Shown here piece by piece: positions 1 to 11,100 of a stretch of DNA of 64,000 bases (the stretch's first letter is position 1; every line of letters begins with the position of its first letter). The stretch spans positions 1 to 64,000 of the forward strand of contig JALKBU010000052.1 in NCBI GenBank assembly GCA_023091735.1. Direction: 5' to 3'. The position numbers were made by a program, and so were the translations under genes. Source of the stretch: Trichomonas tenax (lineage: Eukaryota; Parabasalia; Trichomonadida; Trichomonadidae). A model generated the notes under the pieces. That model was not told where the DNA came from and made no database searches. It saw only the letters and a program-made list of their open reading frames with translations.

Positions 1-2102
1 AAAAACAAGTTACCTAGCGCATTGGCTTCCATCGAGCAAAATACAAATACATTTTTAAAATTTTGTTTGTCCCACTACATTAAAATCACCACCTTATATT
101 TTTTACACACCCTTTTTAATTGTAAACAATATTATTCAATGCCAAGTATAGTCAACATATTTTCCAAATGTCAAATAAATATTTACATGACAAATTATAA
201 TCATCTCTTGTGCTCAGATTTTGTTTTGTTGTGATAGTTTCTATCGAAGCTGCGGTGTTCTATACATTGGCATGAGTCAGCAGTCCCTCTTGATGCATTT
301 TGTCCCCATGATAAAATTTTGGCTTGGATTCTCACTTTCGCAATCAAAATTTCAAAAAAATTTCGAGCCTCAAATTTTATAATATAGAATCTACGATATA
401 CATAATATCTATATTTCGAATTTGAAAAAAAAATAATTTTCAAAAATAAAACTTCAAATATATAAAGCTTATTTTATCCATAATATATTTTATGAAATTT
501 GAAAAAAATTCGTTTCTATGAAAAAATTTAAAATAAGCTGAAAACGTGACATTTTAAAGTGGGGGTTGACAATCCCAACAAAGACCAAATACTTCAGGTT
601 TACAATGCGATGTTGACATATACCACATTGCGGCAATGTTCACCATTCCTGAATGCTATTTTTTAAATCCCCAATTTTTCACACCATCGAAAGCATTCAT
701 TTATATAAGTTTTTAACAATAAGAATGAGAATTTAAATTCACTCTCTCAAAGAAATGTATCAATAACTCATTTTCGTATTTCTTGACAAATTTCGATTAC
801 GCTATTATGGCTATTTAAGATAATGAATTCAACTACAGTAGGAGTAAAGTCTAGTGAGACATACAAATGCATATTTTCTAACAATTTAGAATTTTCAAGA
901 ATTGTTATTTCCTTATTCTAGCCTTGATATGCAGAGGCTGGTTTAAGCAAATCGAAGTTTGTACAAAGCAACAATTATTTTAACTAAATTGATAGTATTT
1001 TCTTTCTCGATATCTGGTAGTCTATATTTTTCGTTGTATTGATTAAATATACACAATACTTGACTATTGTAGCATTACCTTCATGTTCAATTGATGAAAA
1101 CAATAAGGTTTTTCATATGATAAAAAATTCCGATTTATACATACAGCATTGCTGTATTTATCATTACTTTTAGTTTTCTGATCATTTTGAATATTTTATA
1201 TATGTTGAATTCATAGTTTTAGAATGAAATTTCCAATTTCATATGTGTTTTTACGATAACAGCAATAATAAACATAATGCTTCAAATATGTTGGAGCTAT
1301 ATCATATATTTTTCCATTTATAACACAATTATAGCATATTATTATGAACGATTATCAATTATAGTTATTTCATTTCATTCATAGTTAAAACGATTAAGTG
1401 ATACCTAAACTACAACATATATGTATTTGGTTGAAATATTCTATAGGCAAGGGAATTAGATTTAGTCGAATCCTTACTTTTCAGTTTTGATACTGTGAAT
1501 CAGTGCACATATATATGGGTATATATGATGCAAATTATTAGGCTCCAGTTGTTCATATTCATCGAGTTTTATGAAGCTCAAATTTCATGAAATGCGATGA
1601 TGAAACATCTTTGTTCGAGGCTTGTGCCACACCACATTGTCACACTCCTGATGCTGTTAATAATGTTGTGTTTATTTTTGAATTTTCTATGATATTGAGG
1701 ATTTTTTCTAAAAAAATGTTTTTTTCAAAAAGTTTATAAGTAGGAAAAGTAGGATATTCTTCAATATCTAATTTTGCGAATTGAATCAATACACATATTT
1801 TTAGTTTTGCATCACATGCCATACATCATACTACTCTAACCATTCATTAAAACTCATTACATTTCGAGACTGATATCTCATGGTATTAGATTTTCGCGGC
1901 AAATTTCGGCATTATATACACATACATGAGCATAGTGGTATATCGAACTCTCACCCCAAATTATTTTTTTTGGTTTACATACCAATTTGACATGACAACT
2001 TTTTACATGACATATCATAAAGTTTATTCGTCAAAAAACACACTACATCAAAATGCTTGTTGTAATCAGATGTATTTTTATGTGGTGTTGTCTTTTATGG
2101 GT
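1..2102. other. Gene-poor AT-rich leading region
   Basis: No open frame here has a plausible start, composition or recognisable product. Isolated TTTACATGACA-type motifs occur near 182-195, 1986-1999 and 2001-2016, the last two lying downstream of the convergent kinase gene. Short AT-rich frames exist but look random. I see no RNA gene. Confidence 0.5.
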
Positions 2103-2918
2103 CTAGTCGAGGAGAGCTCTATGTCTTAGAGCTTCAGCTGCAGAAATTCTTGAATTTGGATTCAAATCAAGCATCCGCATGATCAATTCAAGCATTCCTT
2201 TGTCACAGTTAACGAGCTTCTGGCGTAAAAGATATGCATTATTCCTCATCATGTGATCAATATCTTCAAGAAGTTGTTCATTGGTGTCGCTTTGGAAAAG
2301 AGCATCTCCTGTAAGCAGCTCAACGATCACGCAGCCAACACTCCACATATCAACTTCTGGACCGTAATTTGACTTTCCATGAACTAATTCTGGTGGTCTG
2401 TACCATCTAGTTATGACATCCGTTGATAACTTCTTGATTGGAATGCCAACAGTCCTACATAGTCCAAAATCTGCAATTTTCAATGTTAAATCAGAAGTGA
2501 TTAACAAATTTTGAGGTTTTATATCCCTGTGGACAATATTATTACGATGGAGATAACCGAGGCCCGCAAGAAGTTGCTTGCTGAATGAAATGGTCTGTGA
2601 ATACGTAACATTTTTCTTCATTTGTTTAATGTATGCTCTCAAATCCCATTTGCAGTATTCGAACACTATATGTAGGTGGTTCTTGCTGTGCATAACTGCT
2701 TTGCACTCAACAAGATTCGGATGCTTGAACGTATTGAGAATTGCGAGTTCTCTCAATGTTGTACACGGAATTCCTTCTTTAGACGACGTAATCTTCATCT
2801 TTTTGATCGCAACGACTTCGTTGGTAGCAGTCCATATCGCAGAGTACACAGTGCCGTAAGTTCCTTTGCCTATCTTTTGCTCGTTCGTGAAAATTGCGTT
2901 CATTAATTTTTCATTCAT
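2103..2918 (-). CDS. Cyclin-dependent-kinase-like Ser/Thr protein kinase (CMGC)
   Basis: Protein kinase of about 271 residues that should phosphorylate Ser/Thr targets, probably in cell-cycle or transcription control. Visible motifs in order: glycine loop GKGTYGTVY, the AIKK lysine, a PSTAIRE-position helix reading PCTTLRE, catalytic HRDIKPQN, DFG, and the CMGC activation segment with TRWYRPPEL. The PCTTLRE helix suggests a divergent cyclin partner. The protein is shorter than the usual 290-300 residues because the C-lobe CMGC insert is reduced. The open frame extends 12 codons further upstream, but an initiator TCACTTTTT with A+1 at 2937 lies inside that extension, so the ATG at 2918 is the likely start with a 19-nt leader. 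Confidence 0.9.
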   Translation of the reverse strand: MNEKLMNAIFTNEQKIGKGTYGTVYSAIWTATNEVVAIKKMKITSSKEGIPCTTLRELAILNTFKHPNLVECKAVMHSKNHLHIVFEYCKWDLRAYIKQMKKNVTYSQTISFSKQLLAGLGYLHRNNIVHRDIKPQNLLITSDLTLKIADFGLCRTVGIPIKKLSTDVITRWYRPPELVHGKSNYGPEVDMWSVGCVIVELLTGDALFQSDTNEQLLEDIDHMMRNNAYLLRQKLVNCDKGMLELIMRMLDLNPNSRISAAEALRHRALLD

Positions 2919-2930
2919 ATTATGATGCAC

Positions 2931-2939
2931 AAAAAGTGA
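2931..2939 (-). promoter_or_regulatory. Initiator (Inr) of the CDK-like gene
   Basis: TCACTTTTT on the minus strand matches the trichomonad initiator TCA(+1)Y(T/A); the A is 19 nt before the chosen ATG and decides that start. Confidence 0.65.
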
Positions 2940-2954
2940 CAAAAATCGCATCAT

Positions 2955-3334
2955 CTTTAAACATGAAATATAGAATACCTATATGCAATGAAGCAATTTT
3001 TATTAATCAACATTCCGAAATAAGCTTTATTTGGCATTGATATTGAAATTTCAAACACAAATATTGTTCTTTTAGACTAAATCACATAGAAAATAAATAT
3101 AAAAATCTATTTTCAAAACAATATAATGATTTATAATATACAATATCACAAAATTTATCTTACAATGATATAAAATGTCTAAATCTATTAAAAATCATTG
3201 TCATTGGCGTTGTTTGTGTTTAATTAAACTATTCACTTATCAATTAGATCTAAATCTATATTTCTAGATTATGTTGGTTGATGTATTTTAACATATAAAT
3301 AAAATTTACAAATAACAATTACATTATGAAAATC
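2955..3334. other. Intergenic AT-rich spacer
   Basis: Spacer between two minus-strand genes; strongly AT-rich, no frame, RNA or repeat recognised. It must contain the 3' end signal of the ankyrin gene's neighbour and the upstream region of the kinase gene. Confidence 0.5.
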
Positions 3335-4837
3335 TCATTTGTAATGTCTGCGCAATAATCTCTTCATTAGTTCTGAGATTTCAAGAATACTCTTCTTGTT
3401 ATCGACGAGTTGCTTGTAAGACTCATCGATAATAGTCCTCTTTGGAAGGAATGAGTCCTGGAGGTCTTGAATCATCTGTGGTGATAATCCTGTTCTTGCA
3501 AGTTTTGCATTTGCTGTTGCAAGTTTCGTTAATTTATCTTCAGCTGATTGGATTCTCTCTATGGAAGAATCCAAAAGGAAAATGGATTCATCTTCAAGTG
3601 TATCAATGGAATCCTCAACGAAGAGCATGTGCGCCTTAAGCTGTGCCAAAATTTCAGCATATTCAGCTAGAATGTAACGATTTCGTTTTGCCATTTTAAT
3701 TGCAGCTTTATCATCTGGTGCAGCAGCTTCAACACCAAAATCTAGCATTTCATTCTCTTCTTCAGCAAGACTAGAAGTGCATTTAGTTATCTGGTTGATG
3801 CAGAAGTCAATGAAAAGATTTCTTTGGATGCTGTCCGTTTTGTTCTTCCTGAGTAATTCGATTGTTCGAGGGAAGAATTCGCGCCATTTTCTCATATCAT
3901 CGGATATGTTTGGAGCCAACGAAACACGGTCCTGCTGCTCAAACATGTTCATTTGCTGTTTTAGCAGCGGTTTGCGAACTTCGAGAAGTCTGTTTTCGAA
4001 GTTAATCAAAAGAGGAACGTAATCAGCGAATTTGCGGAATTGTTCACGAGTTTGATTGAGAAGCGGCGTGATTTCTTGTTTGGCGTTGCTTTCAGATTCT
4101 TGTAAATATGTAATCAATGTTTGATTGTTAGATTGTATTAATTCAAACTGTTGAATCAAACTTTTGAGTTCTGTAAGAAGCGGTGAAGATGATGCTTGAA
4201 TAATATTGCTATCTCTGTATTGGTTAATCTGGTTAATCAATTTTGGATCGTATTCTTGAATATTATTGATATGATTAACGTCAGCACCTGCGAGAACGAG
4301 TAAAATCGTAGCTGTTGAAGATTTATTACGCAAAGCAATATCGAGAGGGTAAATATTTTGATTATTTTTGGATTGTTGTAAACAATTCGGATCTGCTCCA
4401 TTGAAAAGTAGTAAAGAAACAGCTTCCATGTTCTGTGCTTTGAGAGCTGATATCAGTGGTGTCGTTGATTTCTGATTTGAAGAAAGTGGGGCACCATATT
4501 TCATTAAAAGTCTAAAAATCGGAAGTTGATCTATTTTTGAGGCATATGATAAAATGGTTTGGCTTCTGTAGTGTATTGATGGATCAGCACCTTTCTCAAG
4601 AAGAACTTTAACAAATTCAAATAAATTTGCATTGACAGCAACAAATAATGCCGGCGAAAAATTCTCATTGCATTCATTAACATCGAAATTTCGATTGATT
4701 AGATAGATTAAAATGTCCATTTGCTGGGATTTAACTGCATAACGAATTAGAAAATTCGTTTTGCATCCATTTTCGATAAGAAACTCTAAAGAATCAAGAT
4801 TTCCATTTTCAATGCATAGTTTAACAATGGATTTCAT
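3335..4837 (-). CDS. Ankyrin-repeat protein with C-terminal helical region
   Basis: About 500 residues. The first 190 residues hold tandem ankyrin-type units (for example SPALFVAVNANLFEFVKVLLEKG and STTPLISALKAQNMEAVSLLLFNGADPN cut to their cores LLEKGADPS and LLFNGADPN), a protein-binding solenoid. The remaining 300 residues are predicted alpha-helical and coiled-coil with no family I recognise. A perfect initiator TCATTTTT has its A 8 nt before this ATG. However, the strand immediately upstream (4838-4986) encodes a further ankyrin-like 50-residue frame that runs into this gene one base out of phase across a run of seven T; see findings. The natural protein may therefore be about 550 residues. 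Confidence 0.8.
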   Translation of the reverse strand: MKSIVKLCIENGNLDSLEFLIENGCKTNFLIRYAVKSQQMDILIYLINRNFDVNECNENFSPALFVAVNANLFEFVKVLLEKGADPSIHYRSQTILSYASKIDQLPIFRLLMKYGAPLSSNQKSTTPLISALKAQNMEAVSLLLFNGADPNCLQQSKNNQNIYPLDIALRNKSSTATILLVLAGADVNHINNIQEYDPKLINQINQYRDSNIIQASSSPLLTELKSLIQQFELIQSNNQTLITYLQESESNAKQEITPLLNQTREQFRKFADYVPLLINFENRLLEVRKPLLKQQMNMFEQQDRVSLAPNISDDMRKWREFFPRTIELLRKNKTDSIQRNLFIDFCINQITKCTSSLAEEENEMLDFGVEAAAPDDKAAIKMAKRNRYILAEYAEILAQLKAHMLFVEDSIDTLEDESIFLLDSSIERIQSAEDKLTKLATANAKLARTGLSPQMIQDLQDSFLPKRTIIDESYKQLVDNKKSILEISELMKRLLRRHYK

Positions 4838-4986
4838 AAAAAAATGAAGAATTTGTTATCCCTATTTCCTGAATGAATGTTCAAAGCCGACAAAGGAATA
4901 TCGGTATCGACGTCAATGCCGTTTTCGATGTATCCTTTGACTGATTCGAGATCAGTCTTAATTGTAACTTCGGCGTTATCATTCAT
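4834..4986 (-). CDS. Upstream 50-codon frame, likely the displaced N-terminus of the ankyrin gene
   Basis: Starts at ATG 4986, shortly after a TTTACATGTCAAAATT motif on the same strand, and encodes MNDNAEV..., including a segment ESVKGYIENGIDVDTDIPLSA that reads like an ankyrin helix pair. It stops at TGA 4836-4834, overlapping the next gene's ATG as ATGA. One extra T in the T7 run would join the two frames. Alternatives are a regulatory upstream frame or a sequencing error. Confidence 0.45.
   Translation of the reverse strand: MNDNAEVTIKTDLESVKGYIENGIDVDTDIPLSALNIHSGNRDNKFFIFL
4840..4847 (-). promoter_or_regulatory. Possible initiator of the main ankyrin frame
   Basis: TCATTTTT on the minus strand, A+1 at 4845, 8 nt before ATG 4837. 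It overlaps the T7 run, so it could be coincidental if the two frames are one gene. Confidence 0.4.
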
Positions 4987-5002
4987 TCTCTATTTTTTTG
5001 AA

Positions 5003-5036
5003 TTTTGACATGTAAACTTATTGTATGTCAAATTTT
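5003..5036. promoter_or_regulatory. Pair of ACATGT-type upstream motifs
   Basis: TTTTGACATGTAAACTT and TGTATGTCAAATTTT lie 17-50 bp before ATG 4986. They belong to the window-wide TTTACATGTCA motif family and support transcription beginning upstream of the 50-codon frame. Confidence 0.45.
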
Positions 5037-5860
5037 ATTGATACCAATATTTTCACCCAATAACATATAGCATATTGAAATGCACATCTACTAGGACAAT
5101 ATCTGAAGCTTTAACAACTTATGATTATAGAATATATAATATCTCGATATACATATTTGTAACATATATTAACTATGAATGCCCTATACTTACCTCTAAA
5201 ATATTAGTGTTTCTATAACATCAAAATAGTGATACAAAATACAAACTATTTCGTCGATTATATTTTGTTCATTATAAGCATTAAACAAGTTTATTTAATA
5301 CATTCAATAGCAAAAAATCTTTTGCTATATATAATATTAACATCTTCTGAGAAAATATATAGGCAAAGGGAGATATTCAAGGTTGATTCTTTTTTGATTG
5401 AGAAAATCAGATGGGAGTAATATATATTAGATGCTTCACAAAAATAAGAAAAATCTCAAATAGATTTGATGTGATTAAACATCATTATCATTGGATTTTT
5501 CGATTGTTGACAATATTAAAAGACCCCCTTTTATTTTATCATGACCCTGTTATGAGTGACCATTCCATAATTTTCGATTCTAATTGTGATATCTAGAATA
5601 TGCATAATACATAGATTCTTATATTAAAAGTTTAAATCGAAAATAAACACTTTACAGTCCTGAAAACAATTTTTATGCGAAAACAAGGCACAAGAAATGC
5701 AGCAGAGTCAAAATTTTTAATTGTGTCTTCAATAAAATCAAAAACTTAAAACCAAAAATATTACTTTACAAATGATAGGGAGTAAAATGGTTATTTGGTC
5801 GAGTTCACAATTTTGATAAATGTCAAGCCGTTTCAGAGTTAAGAAAATTGAGAGTCTTAG
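5037..5860. other. Intergenic region between divergent ankyrin and EF-1alpha genes
   Basis: About 820 bp of AT-rich sequence. Two 60-codon frames (near 5229 and 5411) have no family resemblance and start poorly; I do not call them. No repeat recognised. Confidence 0.5.
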
Positions 5861-5863
5861 TCC

Positions 5864-5873
5864 GACCATGGTC
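5864..5873 (+). promoter_or_regulatory. GACCATGGTC palindrome upstream of EF-1alpha
   Basis: A perfect 10-bp palindrome 5 bp before the putative initiator A at 5878; CCGACC begins at 5862. A related palindrome lies before the glucanotransferase gene and CCGACC recurs before NAC-alpha. Confidence 0.35.
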
Positions 5874-5875
5874 CT

Positions 5876-5883
5876 GCACTTTG
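5876..5883 (+). promoter_or_regulatory. Initiator-like site of EF-1alpha
   Basis: GCACTTTG departs from TCACTTT at one base; A at 5878 would give a 13-nt leader. Confidence 0.4.
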
Positions 5884-5890
5884 TTTTCTC

Positions 5891-7204
5891 ATGGGTAAGG
5901 AGAAAGAGCATATCAATATTGTCGTTATCGGACACGTCGATGCTGGCAAGTCCACAACAACAGGCCACCTCATCTACAAGTGCGGCGGTCTCGATAAGCG
6001 TAAGCTTGCTGCCATGGAGAAAGAAGCTGAGCAGCTCGGCAAGTCCTCCTTCAAGTACGCCTTCGTTATGGACTCCCTCAAGGCTGAACGTGAGCGTGGT
6101 ATCACAATTGATATCTCCCTCTGGAAGTTCGAAGGCCAGAAGTACTCCTTCACAATCATTGATGCCCCAGGACACCGTGACTTCATCAAGAACATGATCA
6201 CAGGCACATCCCAGGCTGATGCGGCTATCCTCGTTATCGACTCTACACTCGGTGGTTTCGAAGCTGGTATCGCTGAGCAGGGCCAGACACGCGAACACGC
6301 ACTCCTTGCCTTCACACTCGGCATCAAGCAGGTCATCGTAGCCGTCAACAAGATGGATGACAAGACAGTCAATTACAACAAGGCTCGTTTTGATGAAATC
6401 CAGTCTGAAATGACACGCATCCTTTCAGGCATCGGCTACAAGCCAGAAATGTTCCGCTTCATCCCAATCTCCGGTTGGGCTGGCGACAACATGACAGAGA
6501 AGTCCACAAACATGCCATGGTACAATGGCCCATACCTTCTTGAAGCCCTCGATTCACTTCAGCCACCAAAGCGCCCATTCGACAAGCCACTCCGTCTTCC
6601 ACTCCAGGATGTCTACAAGATCAACGGTATCGGTACAGTTCCAGTCGGCCGTGTCGAATCCGGCATCATGAAGCCAGGCATGATCGTTAACTTCGCACCA
6701 TCCACAGTTACAGCTGAAGTTAAATCCATCGAAATGCACCACGAGTCCCTTCCAGAGGCTCTTCCAGGTGACAACATCGGCTTCAACGTCAAGAACGTTT
6801 CCACACAGGATGTCAAGCGTGGCTACGTCGTTTCCGACACAAAGCGCGATCCAGCTGTCGAATGCAACTCCTTCACAGCTCAGATGATCATCTCCAACCA
6901 CCCAGGCAAGATCCACGCTGGCTACCAGCCAGTCTTTGATTGCCACACAGCTCACATCGCCTGCAAGTTCGATAAGCTCATCCAGCGTATCGATCGTCGC
7001 CACGGCAAGAAGGCTACAGAGAACCCAGAGTACATCCAGAAGGATGATGCTGCTATCGTCGAAGTCGTCCCATCCAAGCCACTCGTCGTTGAGTCCTTCC
7101 AGGAGTACCCACCACTCGGCCGCTTCGCCATCCGTGATATGAAGCAGACAGTCGCTGTTGGTGTCATCCGTTCCGTCAACAAGAAGGCTGTTGCTGCCAA
7201 GTAA
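5891..7204 (+). CDS. EF1A: Translation elongation factor 1-alpha
   Basis: GTPase of 437 residues that delivers aminoacyl-tRNA to the ribosome A site. GTP-binding motifs are all present: GHVDAGKST (residues 14-22), DAPGH (about 91-95) and NKMD (about 153-156), followed by the two beta-barrel domains, with the typical PGMIVNFAP and NHPGKI segments. The length is slightly below 445-460 in most eukaryotes, mainly through a short tail ending KKAVAAK. Codon use is extreme: Thr almost always ACA, Pro CCA, Lys AAG, as in other abundantly made proteins of this window. The stop is TAAA, which overlaps the trichomonad UAAA polyadenylation signal. The start follows a short leader as expected. Confidence 0.98.
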   Translation: MGKEKEHINIVVIGHVDAGKSTTTGHLIYKCGGLDKRKLAAMEKEAEQLGKSSFKYAFVMDSLKAERERGITIDISLWKFEGQKYSFTIIDAPGHRDFIKNMITGTSQADAAILVIDSTLGGFEAGIAEQGQTREHALLAFTLGIKQVIVAVNKMDDKTVNYNKARFDEIQSEMTRILSGIGYKPEMFRFIPISGWAGDNMTEKSTNMPWYNGPYLLEALDSLQPPKRPFDKPLRLPLQDVYKINGIGTVPVGRVESGIMKPGMIVNFAPSTVTAEVKSIEMHHESLPEALPGDNIGFNVKNVSTQDVKRGYVVSDTKRDPAVECNSFTAQMIISNHPGKIHAGYQPVFDCHTAHIACKFDKLIQRIDRRHGKKATENPEYIQKDDAAIVEVVPSKPLVVESFQEYPPLGRFAIRDMKQTVAVGVIRSVNKKAVAAK

Positions 7205-7598
7205 AACTTATTTAAAGATATACTAAATTAAATTTCTTTAAAAATAAAATTTAATGAAGTTTAAATTTTTTCTAAAATAATATTTTATAACTATATTTGA
7301 CTTTACCTTAAATAGACATGCATTCATTGGCCTATAGGAATGATATCAAGTGAGGTGAAACGTGGATATTGAGTAAATTAATTTTGGGAAAAAGGATTAT
7401 ATGTTTACAATTCATAATCTCCGATGCACACGCTATCTACACACTGAGGGCGCTGTGTAATTGAATCAATTTATGATGATTTGCTATTTCATTTTTCTGT
7501 GATTCACTTCCCTTCAATTTTTTCACAAAAACGCATTGCATATCATTATAGAGGCTGAATTTTATTGAAGAACTTTAGACAATTATAAAAGTGCCACA
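7205..7598. other. Spacer between EF-1alpha and Nfu
   Basis: Nearly 400 bp, AT-rich at its start, no gene seen. It contains the promoter of the Nfu gene, where no clear TCA initiator is visible; GCCACAATG directly precedes the start codon. Confidence 0.45.
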
Positions 7599-7907
7599 AT
7601 GTTATCTTTCGTCTCTCACTCATTCACTCCATCTTTCGGCAATTTCTTCGCAAAGGCGACAAAAGAGTTCCTCGACAAGGTCAACGCCATCATTGACGAG
7701 CGTGTTCGCCCAGTCCTTCAGATGGACGGCGGCGATATTGTTTTGAAGGATATCGTCGACGGCGTTGTTGAAGTTCAGCTCATGGGACACTGTTCTGGGT
7801 GTCCATCCCGCAGAAACACACTCAATGCTGGTATCTTGGGATGCCTTCAGGAAGAATTCGGAGAAAAGGATATTGTTGACATTAAGGAAGTTGCTGAGGA
7901 GAAATAA
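7599..7907 (+). CDS. Nfu-type (NifU C-terminal domain) Fe-S cluster scaffold or carrier, probably hydrogenosomal
   Basis: A 102-residue protein consisting of one NifU C-terminal domain. The core matches the family: VRPVLQMDGGDIVLKDI followed by the cluster-ligating CSGC pair (Cys65 and Cys68) in MGHCSGCPSR. Such proteins bind a 4Fe-4S cluster between two subunits and pass it to apoproteins. The first 16 residues, MLSFVSHSFTPSFGNF, begin with MLS and are rich in Ser and aromatic residues, like trichomonad hydrogenosomal leaders, although no clear Arg at -2 is visible. Clients would include ferredoxin and PFO, the latter encoded in this window. The stop is TAAA. Confidence 0.92.
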   Translation: MLSFVSHSFTPSFGNFFAKATKEFLDKVNAIIDERVRPVLQMDGGDIVLKDIVDGVVEVQLMGHCSGCPSRRNTLNAGILGCLQEEFGEKDIVDIKEVAEEK

Positions 7908-8186
7908 ATGACATAGATTAAATACACATTCGATTTACACGAGAGTTTTTTATTCTGTTTATAAAATATCGAAATCAAACATTATTATATACCCATTCTA
8001 TCTTACTATAACCTAAATCTCAATTATCCATGACTTTTATTTAATAATGATGATAATTAAATATTCAAAATAAAATTTGAAGATTTGAAGGGGAAAAAAT
8101 GATGGAATTGAAAATGAAAAGACTTTAGAAAGAATAGAATAGCAATAAAATAAAATAAACGCCAACAAAGAAAATAGTAAAATTAC

Positions 8187-11100
8187 TTAAATTCTGTGGG
8201 AAGCCTCAACCAAGCCTCTCATTTGTATCATGAACTCCTTGTGATCATTGAGCTCTTCTAGGGAGTATGGATAGCGGTAGCGCCACTTGTGGTTTGGATC
8301 AGCTGGGATGTTGATTCTCTCCTCCTCCGGGCTCTGTCTCCTGAGTGATTCGTTGATGCCTGTGAGGTCCTGAAGGAGGAAAATTGCCCACATTGAGTTG
8401 GACCAGAGGTTCTGCCTGAGGATAATCTCCTGGAAGTACGTGGAGAGCTTGTCTGGGCATGGCTCGTGGCGGCTGAGAACGTTGTACCAGAACTTGGATC
8501 TGATGGCAGAGTTCTCCTCCCACCATCCGCGGAGTGATGATGTATCGTGTGTGGATGGGCAAGCGACGGAGAGGTACTTGAACTGGTTGAAGTCATCGAA
8601 GTCGTAGGCGGGGTCCTTGGACATTCTCTGGACACGGAGGGAAAGGAGAGCGTGGTCCTCGAGAGAGCGGATGATGCCGTCTGTGATCTGGCCAAGGTCT
8701 TCACCGCAGATGAGCATGTTTGTGGAATCCTTGAGGACGCCTAACTTGGCTTCAGCCTTGGAGACCCACAATGGCGTCTGGCGGCGGTATGTGTACTCGA
8801 TGTAGAGCTCCTCGAAGAGCTGGCGCTGGTCGTCTGGCAACTCCTGCCATGATGTGGAGTAGTGGATGATTGGGCCGTCTGGTGTCGTCTCGATGGACTC
8901 CTTCTTGACCTCTGTCCTGACGTGGTATGTATCTGGGCGCTCTGGGTCTTCGACGAGGAGAACGTTGCCGACGAGCTCGAAGAGCCTCTGCTGAAGTCTG
9001 GCCTTCTCGTAGTCGTTAAGTGGCTCCTTCTCAACAGTGGCGGCGATCTTCTTTTCGTTGTCGTATTCTGGCTTGAAGTCGTATGTGTCGTTTTCCTTGC
9101 TGAGGCCTCTTGCGATGAAGTACTTGTTTGCGATTTCGAAGTAGTTGTTCGGGAACTTCTCCATTAAGTGCTTTCCTCTGATGTATGGCTTTGTGTATCT
9201 CTCGATATCCCAAAGGCCCATCTGGATGAGCTCCTGTCTTGTGAGTGGGTTGGCTGGGAAGAAGTGGCCTAGTAAGCCTCTAACGCATGTGTCGCGTGGA
9301 ACTTCCCAGATTCTGAAGAAGCCCAAAACGTGGTCAACTCTCAATGTGTGGTAGAGCTCCGCCATTCTCTGAAGACGGGCACGCCACCAAGCGAAGCCGT
9401 CCTTCTCCATCTCCTCCCAGTTGTATGTTGGGAAGCCCCAGTTCTGGCCATCAGCGGAGAAGTCATCCGGAGGAGCACCGGCGCACATTATGAGTCTGAA
9501 GAGGGATGGGAATGCCCAGCACTCGACAGAATTGATGTTGACGCCAATTGGAAGGTCACCCTTGAGAGCGACTTTGTTCTTTGTAGCGTAGTCGTATGAT
9601 TCCTTGAACTGCTTGTCGGCGATGTACTGGAGCCAGTATGTGAAGAGCAAGTCGTTGAGCTTCTCCTCGCAAAGGTCCTCGATCTCCTCTGGTGTGACTC
9701 TGGAGTACTTTGGCCACTTCCTGAACTCCATTGTGTGGTATTGGTCCTTGAAGTAGCAGAAGAGGGCGTATGGCTTGAGCCATGTGCCGTTCTTCTTGAG
9801 GAACGCCTCGAATTCCTTGGACTCCTTGAAGTCATCCTTGACGAGCTTGAAGATTTTGCTGAGGATGCTCATCTTGAATGCGTAGACAGCTGGATAGTCG
9901 ACGGATGGGAGGCGCTCAAGTTCGCCCTTCCTGTACATGATATCGTTGAAGATGTCGCTTGGAAGCTTGTCGAGAATAGCGAGTAAGTCGATGTAAACTG
10001 GATGGAGGGCGAAGCAAGAGACCTGCTTGTATGGATATGAGTCAGCCCACTCACCCTTGTCTGTTGTATCGTTGATTGGGAGCAACTGGATGAGAGAAGC
10101 GCCCATTGTGTTGCAAACATCAACGAGTTTCTTGATGTCTGTGTAAGAGCCGATACCCTGTGACTCCTGTGTGCGGAGGGAGAAGATTGGGACATAAATA
10201 CCGAGTCCCTTGAAGAGTTCCTTGTTCGGGCATGTGAACCACTCGTTGACGAAGAGTGTCATCGGCGTGGCGTTGTCATACTGTGCTGCTGTTGGGCCTC
10301 TGCACTGTCTGTTGTTTGGTTCTTCCCAGACGTATGTGCCGTCGCCGTTGGAGAGGACGTACTTGTACTCGAATGGGAAGGAAGTGTACTTGAGGTCGAT
10401 GGAGCCCGCCCAGATTGGGAACTTGCCGTCGCAGAGTCTTAAACCGTGAACTGGGCTCCAGTCACCGAGTTCTGGGATGGAGCCAACGACGATGACGTTC
10501 TGGTTGCTCTTGACGAATGGGCAGTTAACCTGGAAGTGTGTTGTGATGAATGTTGGACGAACAGTCTCGGGTTCGATTGGTTCTGGCATAACGGTGTTTG
10601 TTCTGCGGTTGATGACCTCTGTGAATGGTGCACGTGTGAGTGCGTTCATGACTGGGTCCTTCCAGCGGTACTGGTCGGCGATCTCGATGATTGTTGGAGA
10701 TGGTGTTGGTCCAATCTCGAGCTTGTGGTTCTCTTCTGGCTCCCAGTGGTCAACGCCGCCTGTCCTTGAGACGATATATTTATATTCGATCGCCCTTGGC
10801 TCTGTGGAGAGAGGAATTGTGATTTCTGTTGACCAGAAGTCGAGATTGCCCTCGAAGAAGAGAGGAACGGCCTTCTCAGCGGTCCAGTTTCCGAGTTCTG
10901 GGATGTTTCCTGTGACATAAAGCTCCTGTCCGTAGTATGTGAAGACACGGGTGCGGAATCTAAGGAGCACGCCAGCATTGGAGTTTGCGACGTTGAATGT
11001 GTCATAAACATGGGCGTCTGTTGTGAACATTGGCAAGATTCTTGAAGGAATTGATTCATTGTGGACAGCACCGAACTGTGTCTTGAAGAAATAGCGGTAT

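Noticed and set aside
6554..7003. Long antisense frame opposite EF-1alpha
   Set aside because: Shadow frame caused by codon bias; no start context or family.
7205..7598. Spliceosomal introns anywhere in the window (GTATGT...ACTAACACACAG)
   Set aside because: No matching 5' and 3' pair was seen within or beside any gene; all genes read as single frames.
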